From: Pictodentalium vernedei
Taxonomy: Eukaryota; Mollusca; Scaphopoda; Dentaliida; Dentaliidae
Length of the DNA: 64,000 nt
NCBI GenBank assembly: GCA_031216915.1
Contig: CM062289.1
Coordinates: 447,602,910-447,666,909 of the forward strand
Reading direction: 5' to 3'
The translations under genes and the position numbers were made by a program. The notes below the pieces were generated by a model. It saw nothing but the letters and a program-made list of their open reading frames with translations. It searched no databases and had not been told where the DNA came from. Positions 20,335 to 31,800 of the stretch are shown here, one piece after another (position 1 is the first letter of the stretch; every line of letters begins with the position of its first letter).

Positions 20335-21450
20335 GCGGACAAGAAACTAAACTATCATGCTTGGTAGCAGGCTTGTATGCATATATAGCGTCGAAAAATA
20401 AAACACATGTTGTAATGACATTATTGGACTGCGTCGGTAAGTCATGGACAATGTCCCTGAACCGATCCAAAATTCCGTGTCCAATGACGCTATAAGTCTC
20501 TTATCCAAGATCGCAGCAATGAAGTCCGAAATAACAATCACTGGAAGATAATGCCAGAAGATAAGAAAGGCAGCTTCCGATGCTACGAAAGGGAAAACTC
20601 GAAATCTTTCGAATCCCTTTCGCCATCCTGTCGGACCCTATAAAGCGTTCGGTCGTCCGTACCTGATGCAACCGCAGACCGCACCGACCCAGCGCCGTCA
20701 GATAATTCCTGATTCGAGTAAGAAACTGTCGATTGCTGGGATGCTGCGAAACAACTGTGCTAACTCGGATAGCACGTCCATCACTGAGGCCTGAGGAGAA
20801 GCGGTCCTACAATGCATTGCCGCTGGAAGCTCCGTGATCGTTACCCCGTGCATACTACCAATATGCGAGCGAACGGAGTGTATAGGCCTTGTGTCCCTTG
20901 GCTACCGGATGGCGTGACCTATTCGCCGTGGAATCACTGAATGACGAAACTGATCGGATACTCGAGGTCACGTAGCCAATGTGCGGTCGTGTGCCCTGCT
21001 GTGAGGATGAGGAAGTATTATCGACAGTCTCTCGGACTGTCAATATAACGGAGCGTCCCGACCGACAGACATATGCTCCGAATGTAAAACATCTGAACCA
21101 CAATATGCGGTCCCCTATATTGTTGGACGAGAGAGGGACCTCTCTCGCTCACAGCCCGGACGGACCTGGACAAGCCAGGAACCGGACTAACAGGCTTCCT
21201 CCGATCTGTCCTCAATCTGCCGTCACTGGGTGAGTACTAAAGTAATTATAGTGCTCGCATCACCCAAATCTCCTTCCTAGACCGCAACGGACGAACCCAG
21301 CAGCCGAACCATTCGATGAATGCACGCTACACCAGGTGAGCTAGCGAATGTCACTCCGTCGATCCTACAAGGGATCTCTTAGGCGATAGACATAATCCAT
21401 GAGCACTTATTGCCGCTAGCTCTTCATTAACTATGACGACAGAGGCACAC
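20335..21450 (-). pseudogene. gag-like module 2, DIRS copy B
   Basis: Homologue of copy A module 2 (ANRSRHPVAKGHKAYTLRS). Its first hairpin stem reads CAATAT...ATATTG at 21101-21122, a paired change relative to CAACAT...ATGTTG in copies A and D. Confidence 0.7.
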
Positions 21451-22580
21451 TTTTGAAAGACATCTCCGTAACTTTGCGAACAAGAAACCAGAAATGCTTG
21501 GTTATAGCAAGCATATAATAATATATATAGCGTCGTTCAATAATTCGAAACTTTGTGTGACATTATTGGACTATGTCGGAACTGAGGGACGATGTCCCTG
21601 AACCGACCCAAAAAAGTCCACCGACGCTATCAGTTTCTTATCCGGCATCGCAGCATTCTGGTCCGACGAAAGAAGCTGTAGAAGATCAAGTCAGATGACA
21701 TACACAACAGCATATGTTGTTCCGAAAGGGAAAGCTCGAAATCCTCCAAATCCCTTTCGGTATCCCGTCGGACTGGATGAAATTTTCGGACGTCCGTACC
21801 CACTTCCGCGGAGCGTCCCGACCCAGCATCGTCGGATAAAAAATATGCGACAGATTCAGTTGATGCTGGGATGCTGCGATAAACTGTGCTATTTAGGAAA
21901 GCACGTCCGTTCCCGAGGCTTGTGCAGTAGCGGTCTTACGATGCATTGCCGCCGGAAGCTCCGTGTACGTTGACTCCCGCACACTTCCTATGCGAACGTC
22001 CGGAGTCTGCAGGCCTCGTGTCCCTGGCTACCGGATGGTGTGACCTGGTCGCCGATGATTCTCTGACTGGCGAAGCTGACTGGATATCCGAGGTCACGTA
22101 GCCAAGAGCGGTCGTGTGCGCTACCATGAGAATGAGGAAGCCTTATTGACAGTCTACTCCGTACTGACTATATGTCGGAGCGACCCGAGCGACAGACGTA
22201 TGCTCCGAATGCGAAACATTTTGTACCACAACATCTGGGGCCAGATGTTGTTGTACGAGAGAGGGGCCTCTCTCGCTCGCCGTCCGGATGGACCAGAACG
22301 AGCTATGAACCGGACTAAAAGGCTTCCTCCGTACTCCCTCTAATCCGCAGTCACTGGGTGTGCATTTGGTTGATTTATAGTGCTCGCATCACCCCAAAAC
22401 TCCTTCTAGACCGCAACGGACGAACCCGGCTGCCGAACCATTCGATGAATGGACGCTACACCGGGCGAGCTAGCGGAAGTCAAAGGCCGTCGAACCTACT
22501 AGGGTCCTCTTAGGCAATTGGCGTATTTACATGAGCACTTTTCCGCTAGCCCTTCATTAATTGTGACGACGGAGGCACAC
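21451..22580 (-). pseudogene. gag-like module 1, DIRS copy B
   Basis: 1130-bp period to module 2. Retains SSATRSHHPVARDTRPADSG ending GGNAS at 21936. The intact double hairpin lies at 22229-22250 and 22256-22275. The central part resembles module 2 (VREssat/ASPV text), suggesting exchange between modules. Confidence 0.7.
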
Positions 22581-23726
22581 TGTTGGAAGACATCACAGAT
22601 ACATCACCCTAATCTTGATCGTCTGAAATAGAAATTGATAAAGTAGAGTGACCCTACGGGGAAAGGACTGGAGTGTCCAATTCCCCACTAACATACCATG
22701 ACATACGCTTCCCATGTTGTCATCGAAATCATACGATGCAGAACAGGAGTTAATGCGAGTACACTGACCACATATAGAATGATTATAAAAGTCAGAGGAA
22801 GACTTCCTCTTATTACAATTGATCAAAATCCTTTCAATGTGAAAAGAAAACAAGTCCTGGTACTCGCACCAACCCCTGGCAATCAAAATACATAATAATA
22901 ATATGATCCATTAATATAGAAAAAATAATTGAAATCAAAATATTTTGAAAAAATATTTTTTCAGAACAGCCCAAGTTTCTGAAAAGTAACGTTGAGCCCC
23001 AATGGATCCCAAGCCTAAGTGTGGACAAAAATTTTAAAAATATTTTAAACAATTTATTCAACACTTACGAACAATAATAATGTATCTATTTATGATTAAA
23101 ATAACATCAAGATATTATTTTCAAGAAAACCCCCCCTCACACAGAGGGCTGTTGTAAATGTAAACAATGAATGTAAAAACACTAAAATAAGACTCCAGGC
23201 ACCCAGGCCCGGAATCAGTTACCAAAAATACACCATCTGATGCAAAACAGAGACTTCCAGGGAAGAAACTGCAGAACATCAGATGGTAGATGCAGAACAC
23301 AACGCCTAACCACCCGTAGGTGAAGACGTAAACATGGGGAAAAGAACAGAATTCATTCTGTTATTCAGCTAAAACTCCCAAGAAAATTTAGTAATAATAA
23401 TTACAAAAACTATGCCAAAAGCATGGGAGAATAGCAAGGGGGGACTTAAAGGACAGGGAGAGAGGAAAACACTGAAAAATCAGTGTAACTCAATAATCAG
23501 AATGACAACAAAATGGCTGCTGCCTCCAAAATAGGTAACTTAACATAATTTCATTAAAAATTTTTAAGTTACAGCCCTGATAATATTCTGTCACACATTT
23601 TTCCTCTCCTCCTTCTCTATCCTCCTTAGAATCACCATTTCACTAATATTTATGTGTCTGGCATCATTTAAACTGAGATTTACAAGCACAAAGATCAGTC
23701 AGATGTTAACTGATGAAGGGCCAAAC
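22581..23726 (-). other. 5' leader of DIRS copy B
   Basis: Carries the same 76-codon ORF (22834-23064) as copies A and C, with no amino-acid difference visible. Confidence 0.6.
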
Positions 23727-23930
23727 TTAGAATGATTAATGGCGCCAATTTCGGAACGTCCTTGACACTGCGCATGCGCAGTAGAGGTGAAGTGTGGAGG
23801 GCCATTCAGGACATGTTTTCTTTGGTTTTAGATGCAAATTTTGGGGATTGGGGGGCAAAATTTGTGTTTGGCCCTATATTTTAAGAGTTAGCACCAGCTA
23901 TGTCTGGGTCATTGGTACAGTATAAAAATA
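23727..23930 (-). repeat. DIRS copy B 5' inverted terminal repeat
   Basis: Inverted partner of 17007-17235 with the same private variants. The element end is at the A-run/TAAT junction at 23929-23930. Confidence 0.88.
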
Positions 23931-24002
23931 TAATATTTTTTCAACTGCTGAGTTTGGATATTACGCGGGCGATAGCGGGCGATTCGTTGGGTAAAGGGTT
24001 AA

Positions 24003-24615
24003 AAGAATAAAAACAATTTTAAAATTTGTTAAAAAGGTTGATTACTTTAAAAAATGATACAATTTTGTGTGGGCTCGTATTGTAAAACAGATCTCTAAGG
24101 GATCCAACTGTGAAGTACTGCCCTCTAGCAAGATTAAAATCAGTACAATTCAAGAGAATGTGGTCCACTGCCAACACCTGCTGACATGGAACACATTCTG
24201 GTTGCATATTACCCTCTAACAGAAAGCAATGTGTAAGTCGTGTGTGACCAATATGACATCGTGTCAGAATAACATGATCTTTTCTACAAAGGTTACTGGA
24301 TGGGTAGTGATCAAATATGTTTGGTCAGAAGCGATGGAGCTTGTTATTTGTCGCCCCATCCCATTCCGCCTGCCACAGAGATTTGATGTAGTTACTAATA
24401 TGTGGTTTGAAATTACTGAAAGGGATGTTAAAATCAGTGAGAGGCTTGGTTAAAGCCTGTTTTGTTGCACTGTCTGCTTTGGTGTTACCAGCGATACCTA
24501 CATGTTCGGGTAACCAGCAAAACACGATATCATATTGGTCAGACATGAGAGTTATTAACTTCTCTTTCATGACTTGTTCCATTCTAGATGGAACATCTTG
24601 ATGAATCACTGCTTT
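24003..24615 (-). mobile_element. 5'-truncated LINE (non-LTR retrotransposon) 3' end with RNase H domain
   Basis: Minus strand. 24609-24325 encodes the end of an RNase H domain (FCWLPEHVGIAGNTKADSAT, with the H-x-G-I-x-G-N-x-x-A-D signature). After a frame change, 24207-24019 encodes CVPCQQVLAVDHILLNC, the CCHC-like motif that follows RNase H in Jockey/I-group-like LINEs. The element ends in AT-rich sequence just before the MITE TTAA at 23999. Endonuclease, RT and the 5' part are missing. Same orientation as CNOT11. Confidence 0.83.
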
Positions 24616-25224
24616 ACTGATGAAATGCTGTTAACTAATTGTATGATGCTGGCACATTAACCTACCAAAGACATGATGAAAAATGTTTAAAAAATACTCC
24701 TTGCATGCTGGTGGTGGTTATTCCTGCCAGAGACTGGAAATCTCTCATCACTAAAATAAGTTAAGTCTGTGTGAATTTAACCAAATTTCCCCCTTAAACT
24801 GTATCAATGTTTTGACCAGTGATGGCTCGAGTCAATTGTTCATGAAATGTTTCATCAAATCTAGTCATGGCTGCTTTATAGCAGCCACGACAAGATTTGA
24901 TGAAAAATATTTTTAGAATACTCAGCGGGTTAAGAATTAGGTGACACTTCTTTGGAAAGGAATCTCTTGAGCCCTTGCAGAAAATGTGATACACAAGACC
25001 ATATCATATGTCAACTGGCCGACTCCCCAAGAATTAGATCCACACCTCGCCACTGAGAGTTAGTGATCCTTCACATAGACTCATTGTCGCCTGAAACCAA
25101 AACATGACTAGATAGCAATAACTGGCCCAGAGACTTATCCGATTAGAAAGTAACGCACTTACACCAGTGATTCGAGATTTCACAAATAAAATATTAAGTA
25201 CACTGTGGAACTAGGAGTACTTAC
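24616..25224. other. intron with a TCATGGCTGC foldback
   Basis: Contains an imperfect palindrome at 24846-24909 (arms CATCAAATCTAGTCATGGCT and complement), related to those at 34222-34275 and 51484-51532. A TTAA lies at 24930. Otherwise unassigned. Confidence 0.6.
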
Positions 25225-25304
25225 TCAGTTATTAAATTAGATTGCATTAACTTTAATAATACTTCTATTGCAACTAAGGGATTGCTCTCGACTAAATCTG
25301 GAAG
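25225..25304 (-). CDS. CNOT11: CNOT11 visible exon 6
   Basis: An 80-nt exon (phase 0 in, phase 2 out). It encodes LPDLVESNPLVAIEVLLKL followed by MQSNLIT and the first two bases of an acidic codon. The acceptor is CTTTCAG and the donor is the consensus GTAAGTACTCC. It matches the helical LPDLVENNPLVAIE block of CNOT11. It was found between a truncated LINE and a tandem-core element, and its frame is needed: joining exon 5 directly to exon 7 would shift frame. Confidence 0.95.
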
Positions 25305-25406
25305 CTGAAAGTAGTACAAAAGGATTTCAAATGAGAACAATAGGCCGATGAAATCGTCAGATGTGTACCCATACGTGCAACTAGTAGAAAGCTGTGTGAC
25401 GGAGGG

Positions 25407-27572
25407 CCACCACGGATGCCGACATTATGTACACCATACAAGGTATGGGTACATATAGAAATGGATTGGAGGAGTGTCTAATTTGATGGATAAAGGGTTA
25501 ATATCTCTGGATCAAATGATCAGATTTATATAAAAAACTATACAGCACAGCACATCAGTAACCTGAATAAATATATAAAGTAACATGACAATCGGGTTGA
25601 TATTTTTTGAGTTACCTCCTGCCAAAGGGATTGGAGGAATTTTCAATTTGAAGGATAAAGGGTTAATATCTCAGGATCAAATTATCAGATTAACACCAAA
25701 AACTATACAGCTCAGCACATCAGTAACCTGAACACAATTATAAAGTAACTTGACAATGCAAGTACTATTTTTCAAGTTATCAAATGCCAAAGAGATTGGA
25801 GGAACTTTCAATTTGAAGGATAAAGGGTTAATATCTGAGGATCAAATTATCCGATTTACACCAAAAACTATACAGCTCGGCACATCAGTAACCTGAACAC
25901 AAATATAAAGTAACTTCACAATCTAAGCAATATTTTTCAAGTTATCGAATGCCAAAGGGATTGGAGAAATTTTCAATTTGAAGGATAAAGGGTTAATATC
26001 TCAAGATTAAATTATCAGATTTACACCAAAAACTGTACAGCTCGGCACATCAGTAACCTGAACACAAATATAAAGTAACTTGACAATACAAGCAATATTT
26101 TTGAAGTTATCGAATGCCAAAGGGATTGCAGGAATTTTCAATTTGAAGGATAAAGGGTTAATATCTCAGGATCAAAATAACAGATTTACACCAAAACCTA
26201 TACAGCTTGGCACATCAGTAACCTGAACACAAATATAAAGTAACTTGACAATCCAAGTAATATTTTCAAGTTATCGAATGCCAAAGGGATTGGAGGAATT
26301 TTCAATTTGAAGGATAAAGGGTTAATATCTCGGGATCAAATCATCAGATTTACACCAAAAACTATACAGCTTGGCACATCAGTAACCTAAACACAAATAT
26401 AAAGTAACTTGACAATCCAAGTAATATTTTCAAGTTATCGAATGCCAAAGGGATTGCAGGAATTTTCAATTTGAAGGATAAAGGGTTAATATCTCGGGAT
26501 CAAATCATCAGATTTACACCAAAAACTATACAGCTCGGCACATCAGTAACCTGAACACAAATATAAAGTAACTTGACAATCCAAGCAATATTTTTGAAGT
26601 TATCAAATGCTGAAGGGATTGGAGGAATTTTCAATTTGAAGGATAAAGGGCTAATATCTCAGGATCAAATTATCCGATTTACACCAAAAACTATACAGCT
26701 CGGCACATCAGTAACCTGAACACAAATATAAAGTAACTTGACAATCCAAGCAATATTTTTCAAGTTATCAAATGCCAAAGGGATTGGAGGAACTTTCAAT
26801 TTGAAGGATAAAGGGTTAATATTTCACGATTAAATTATCAGATTTACACCAAAAACTATACAGCTCGGCACATCAGTAACCTGAACACAAATATAAAGTA
26901 ACTAGACAATCCAAGAAATATTTTTCAAGTTATCGAATGCCAAAGGGATTGGGGAAATTTTCAGGATAAAGGGTTAATATCTCAGGATCAAAATAACAGA
27001 TTTACACCAAAAACTATACAGCTCGGCACATCAGTAACCTGAACACAAATATAAAGTAACTAGACAATCCAAGCAATATTTTTCAAGTTATCGAATGCCA
27101 AAGGGATTGGAGAAATTTTCAATTTGAAGGATAAAGGGTTAATATCTCAGGATCAAAATAACAGATTTACACCAAAAACTATACAGCTCGGCACATCAGT
27201 AACCTGAACACAAATATAAAGTAACTTGCCAATCCAAGCAATATTTTTCAAGTTATCGAATGCCAAAGGGATTGGAGGAATTTTCAATTTGAAGGATAAA
27301 GGGTTAAGATCTCACGATCAAATTATCCGATTTACACCAAAAACTATACAGCTCGGCACATCAGTAGCCTGAACACAAATATAAAGTAACTTGACAATCC
27401 AAGCAATATTTTTCAAGTTATCGAATGCCAAAGAAAATGGATATGGACGCCGGACGGACAGACGGACAGTACGACAGACAGACGGATGGACAAAGGATGG
27501 ACGAACGACGGATGGTCACCACGGATACCGGCATTATGTGTACCATACATTGTATGGGTACACATAAAAATG
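25407..27572. mobile_element. pearl/Helitron-like element with twelve ~164-bp tandem units
   Basis: Units of about 160-167 bp, each carrying GGATAAAGGGTTAATATCTC, CACCAAAAACTATACAGCTC and AAGTAACTTGACAATCC, start near 25493, 25667, 25826, 25988, 26155, 26319, 26482, 26647, 26813, 26966, 27133 and 27298. The array is bordered by imperfect direct repeats (25407-25463 and 27516-27572) containing CCACGGAT and an ACCATAC...GTATGGGTAC hairpin. A tandem core between unique flanks is the design of bivalve pearl elements (inference). No coding sequence. Confidence 0.75.
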
Positions 27573-27586
27573 ATAAAATTTCAAAA

Positions 27587-27870
27587 AGTTTATTTATTTA
27601 TTGGTGTTTAACCCTTTACCTAACATGAAAAGCAAACAACACTTGCAAACAAAATTACTGAATAAGTATTTGCATTAAAAACACTGAGCTTGTTGCAATT
27701 AGGGGTTTTAAGATATGTTTTTGAGACAAAAAATGAAAAAATAATGAAGACTGAATGGCAGTTTTTGTGAATAGCGCTGGCTGGTTTTGGTCATTACTTT
27801 GAATAAAGGGTTAAGCTCATATATTTCTGCAAAATGGCTAATCGTGACCACCACCAGGCTTCTCGTTTTG
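27587..27870 (-). mobile_element. SINE fragment (reverse), split by a MITE
   Basis: Left part TTTATTTATTGGTGTTTA is the reverse SINE tail. Right part from 27815 (ATATTTCTGCAAAATGGCTA) is the adjacent SINE body as seen at 50730. A MITE with TTAA duplication separates them. Confidence 0.7.
27608..27814. mobile_element. piggyBac-like MITE with deleted palindrome
   Basis: TTAA at both ends, CCCTTTACCTAACATGAAAA left and GAATAAAGGG right. The central palindrome is reduced to a remnant (about 27680-27725). Inserted in the SINE tail at TTAA. Confidence 0.85.
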
Positions 27871-28890
27871 AGGCGGGCCAGCCTGAGTTCAAAATTCCGC
27901 GGACGATAAACATCCGCCTAACCCCGATTTCTGCGGCCCATTAATTCTGTCGAAGGCACCTCAAAATCGGCAGTCTCAAACAACAATTTTCGCGGACTGA
28001 AGGTGGTAACAAAGCGCAATTTGTGAAGTTTGTGGTGTGTTGTTGACGCAGTCATCCAGAGAAGTAAGTAATTTTCCAAATACGAGCGAGAGGTCTGCCA
28101 ATTCCAAAGTTGTAATCAGTTATTACATTGTACATCAGACTCTGACAACTCTGGTGTCACACGCAATTATGGACATATCATCTCCAAGCCAGCTCGAACC
28201 CCTGACGATTTGCCTAATCAAAGCCGGGAGGAATCGTCCCTCACCCCCAACATGGCTTGGTTATTTGGCTACTAAATATGCACTGCAGATGGCATATACA
28301 GGTACGACGAAATCAGTGATATAAAATAAAACATACACATATTAAAACGAGATACATTGAACAATCTCTGCAGAGAAAACACACTTCAAAGATCATCCAC
28401 AGGTGGCCTCTGTACAATAAAATTCAGTAAGAACACTCTCCAATGTGTACTATCTGATATCTACACTATAAACACGTGAGAATATGTGATTTGAGAACTG
28501 ACAAAATAGAGACCAGGATCTAGAAATGGAGGTAGGTATGATTAACAGGCTCCAACACGGACCGTCCCCGAAATATATAATTTCAAGGTCCACCAAAGCG
28601 ATAGCCTAATAAAATATTGCACGAGTGCATTAAAATCCAGCATGTAATCATCTAAAAACCACTAACTGGTTATGCAGTCACCTATGAACTCAAATAGCAG
28701 CAATTATGATGATTTGATTAAGCTTGTATATCAGAGATCAGAAAACAAACACCAGAATCTAATGCAACAAAAACTGCGTATATGCCTATGAGGGTGCCAT
28801 TCAACACGACCCCAAAAGCATAGTATGTATGTATAAAGATATATATACAAGACAGAGTGTGAGTGTGTGGGGGGGGGCGGGGGGGGGGGG
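27871..28890. other. intron sequence, nothing firmly recognised
   Basis: No gene identified. Part of 28400-28890 may be the far-diverged recombinase end of DIRS element E, but no motif could be read. A short poly-G run lies at 28869-28897. Confidence 0.4.
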
Positions 28891-28899
28891 GGGGGGAGT

Positions 28900-31800
28900 C
28901 GAAGACATGTCAAAACCTCCTCACCCACATTACTTAATCATTGCTGGTCCAGACAGCAAAAATATAGGAACCCCAAAGGCTCCCTCACGTCTAACAGACA
29001 CCCTTTTGCCACTATGAGCGGAGAATGACGTGAAGAACAAAACTTCCCCTGAAGAAGATGGCCCTCTCGTGGAGGAAGCTTCTGGCGAATGTTCAATAAC
29101 AGGCACTTGAGAAAACTGATAGAAGGATATTGTGATGACAGATATATTATTAGTAGGAATCACACTGAGATTATTAAATCACAACGTAATCTACTGAATC
29201 AAATGAATTGAAGGATACACTTATCCTATCATTCAATCCCCTGAATACGGCTGAACGTCAACTGTATGCGCTCAAAAGCGACACAAATGAAGGAAACTAT
29301 TGTTCCTATGCGTCACAAACTTAACTATCCTGGAGCGATCCCACATGCATGTTCGCTAATAATATAATCCAATGATGTAGCGTAAACAATAAGACATCAT
29401 TCTTGATGAATGTGTGAATATCCAAGAACTGAGGGTCCCTAAAACCTTGGATATAGAGTCCATCTGACTCAGGGTTGTAACCTAATTATGAACTCACGTT
29501 CGTCATAATTGAGAAAACCGAATCTGGCAGCTGTTAAACCACTGAATATCTGCCCAAACTTGACCTTATGTTTACTAGATCCGTTAAAACAATACAGGTC
29601 CTGAGCGAAAAACGTCTTCCCACTTCAGTTAAGAATAAACGTAAGCGATCCATCAAAACAACATTCGTAGCCGCTCCGCACAATCCTGCACAATCCCGAC
29701 GCATAAAATCTTTCACTGTTAATGTGTCTGATAAAAGACAAAAGCGACAACAACAACTGGCTAATTCGGTCAATGAAAAAACAAACGAGCCAGCTTGTTG
29801 AAAATGAATTGCAGGATACGTGTCCTATCATTCATCCCTCGAGACATTATCTAGTTCATTCTTCAAGTGATCTTAAGAACTATAATTGCTGCACAGTCGA
29901 ACGCTCGCTTTTTTGACTGAATGATTATCCTAAATAACCTTAGAGCCATGATAAACACGTTATCCAGTTCCAGTTAATTATCGGTCGGACCATGGCTGTA
30001 TAGTCAATCCCTAAAGTAATATATAGGAGGGATACCTATACCTTCGCTATGAGTCCTTATATACGATCTGAGTCTAGGACAACCTCTCCTACTCTTTCTG
30101 CTGGTGTTGGTCGATTAGACCCCAACTTAAAGAGCCGAGTATTGATGCTTTCTTGTAGCTTAATCCTACATTAATGAAAGCTTACCGTCAAAGACTAAGT
30201 GTCTGGAAAACTAAAGCGGCCTGTATTAAGTTTTGCACCTTATCAAATATTAAAGAATACGACGCAAGGCTTCGTCACATCAGAATAGCTCCCACTTAAC
30301 AACTGTTAAGACAGAGATATATGTGATAAATAGGCCTGGAAAGAATTTTTAAAAAGGTACAAACGTCCACAAAATTCCTTTCCATATAGACGTTGTGTCA
30401 CAGTACTTAAAAGTGAAGTACATAAGACCATGAGTCTAAAAAAATTCGCCCTGAATAAGAAATTATCTTCTCAATTGTGTCTGAGCGAACGACGAAATGA
30501 TGAAGGTAAGGCTACAACTAAGATCTTTGCCTGCTCATTCAACGCAGAGAAATTCTCAACACATCTTCCCCGGTTGTTTTTTAAATGTATGTGATCAAAA
30601 TATGGTTAAAAATACAGAAGATGATAAGAAACCGTATTACTTCTTCCCACAGGAAGTTAAATATGGCATTGTCTACATAATCGAAGACCTGTGATACCCA
30701 TGTAGACTTAACTGGAAAAAGAGATCTTATTATCCTGTCCGGATGAAGTCAGCGTCTAACAACGCTAGCGGTTTCTCACAATTACTCGCAGTATTGTGAT
30801 TCACTAGAACAAGTTCAAGGAAACATTAATGGATAGTATCCATATCATCCATGAGTTGTTCCGAAAGGGAAGGTTATCTTCCTCCGTATCCCTTTCATCA
30901 TTCGTCTAAATCAGTTTTAGAATCACGGTCACTGGCATCTGAACAGGCAGATGACTGGACCGACCAAGCACCATCTGACAGCTCAAGTTTTGAGACTGAC
31001 GTTGAGTGCTTCATTAGCAGGAATACTTCGATGAGCTGCGCAATCTGCGACAGCAAGTCCGTTACGGAGGCCTGAGGAGCAGCGGTCATGTATTGCTTAT
31101 CCGCCGGCTGCTCCTGGGACAGTGTGTTCGAGATGGCTCTTAACTGCGGACATCCCGATGAATGAGGCCTCGTCTCCTTGGCTACTAGATGGTGCAACTT
31201 CGACAAAGAGTGGACCTATTGACGATGCAGACTAGATATCTAAAGTCACGTAGCCAAGGTGCGGTCGAGAGTGCTTAGTAGATGCTGAAGAAGCCGAATT
31301 GTAGCCGGCCCCGGCTGATAATTAAATGGAGCGTTCCGGACAAAAGGCATGTACTAAACTCCGAATGGCACAAGTTCCTACCAACAGCATCTGGCCCCAA
31401 ATGTTGTTAAAAGAGAGAGGGGTCTCTCTCTTGCTCGCAGTCCAGGGACACCTAGCCGAGCGTACCTCAGAACTTGCCGCCTTCCTCCTTTCCATTGTTG
31501 CAGGGTGAGCATGATTGAATTTTATAGTGCTTGCTACACCCTTGTTTCTCTCCTCAACTGCTATGGACATACCCGGCATCACACTACCCATAATTTGAGT
31601 AATGATCCGCCGACTGAGCTAGCTAGAGACAAGGTCGTAAACCCTATATTCTAACGTCTAGGCCCTTGTCTTATATCATTGAGCACTTTTGTTGCTAGCT
31701 CTGATTTACTATGTAAATGCGACACACCCGGTGTCACGGTCCTCATATTCAAGAGTAACCGCTTCAGCGGCGACAGGGAACTGAAGCCACTCATCGCGTT

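Larger units (their letters stand above)
17007..23930 (-). mobile_element. DIRS-type retrotransposon, copy B (full length, defective)
   Basis: Same organisation and orientation as copy A: ITRs 17007-17235 and 23727-23930, ICR 17309-17397, YR remnant, RNase H/MT remnant, two gag-like modules and leader. It carries private variants shared by both ITRs (CACCTCTAC in place of CGCCCCTAC; GAATGG in place of GAAAGG). Inserted in a MITE without target duplication. It keeps the recombinase tyrosine in frame (see separate entry). Confidence 0.9.
16831..24002. mobile_element. subfamily-2 MITE split by DIRS copy B
   Basis: Left part 16831-17006 (TTAACCCTTTACCCAATGC, palindrome with CATATGATGTGACC). Right part 23931-24002 (TAATATTTTTTCAACTGCTG ... 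GGGTAAAGGGTTAA). Together 248 bp, the usual size of these MITEs. The join reads like the uninterrupted MITE at 13453-13655. Confidence 0.85.

Noticed and set aside
25407..27572. Possible CRISPR-like array
   Set aside because: Units of about 164 bp are repeated throughout with no short-repeat/spacer alternation, and the DNA is eukaryotic.
28731..29017. Poly-proline / poly-glycine ORFs on both strands
   Set aside because: Generated by the G run at 28869-28897; no conserved flanking protein sequence.
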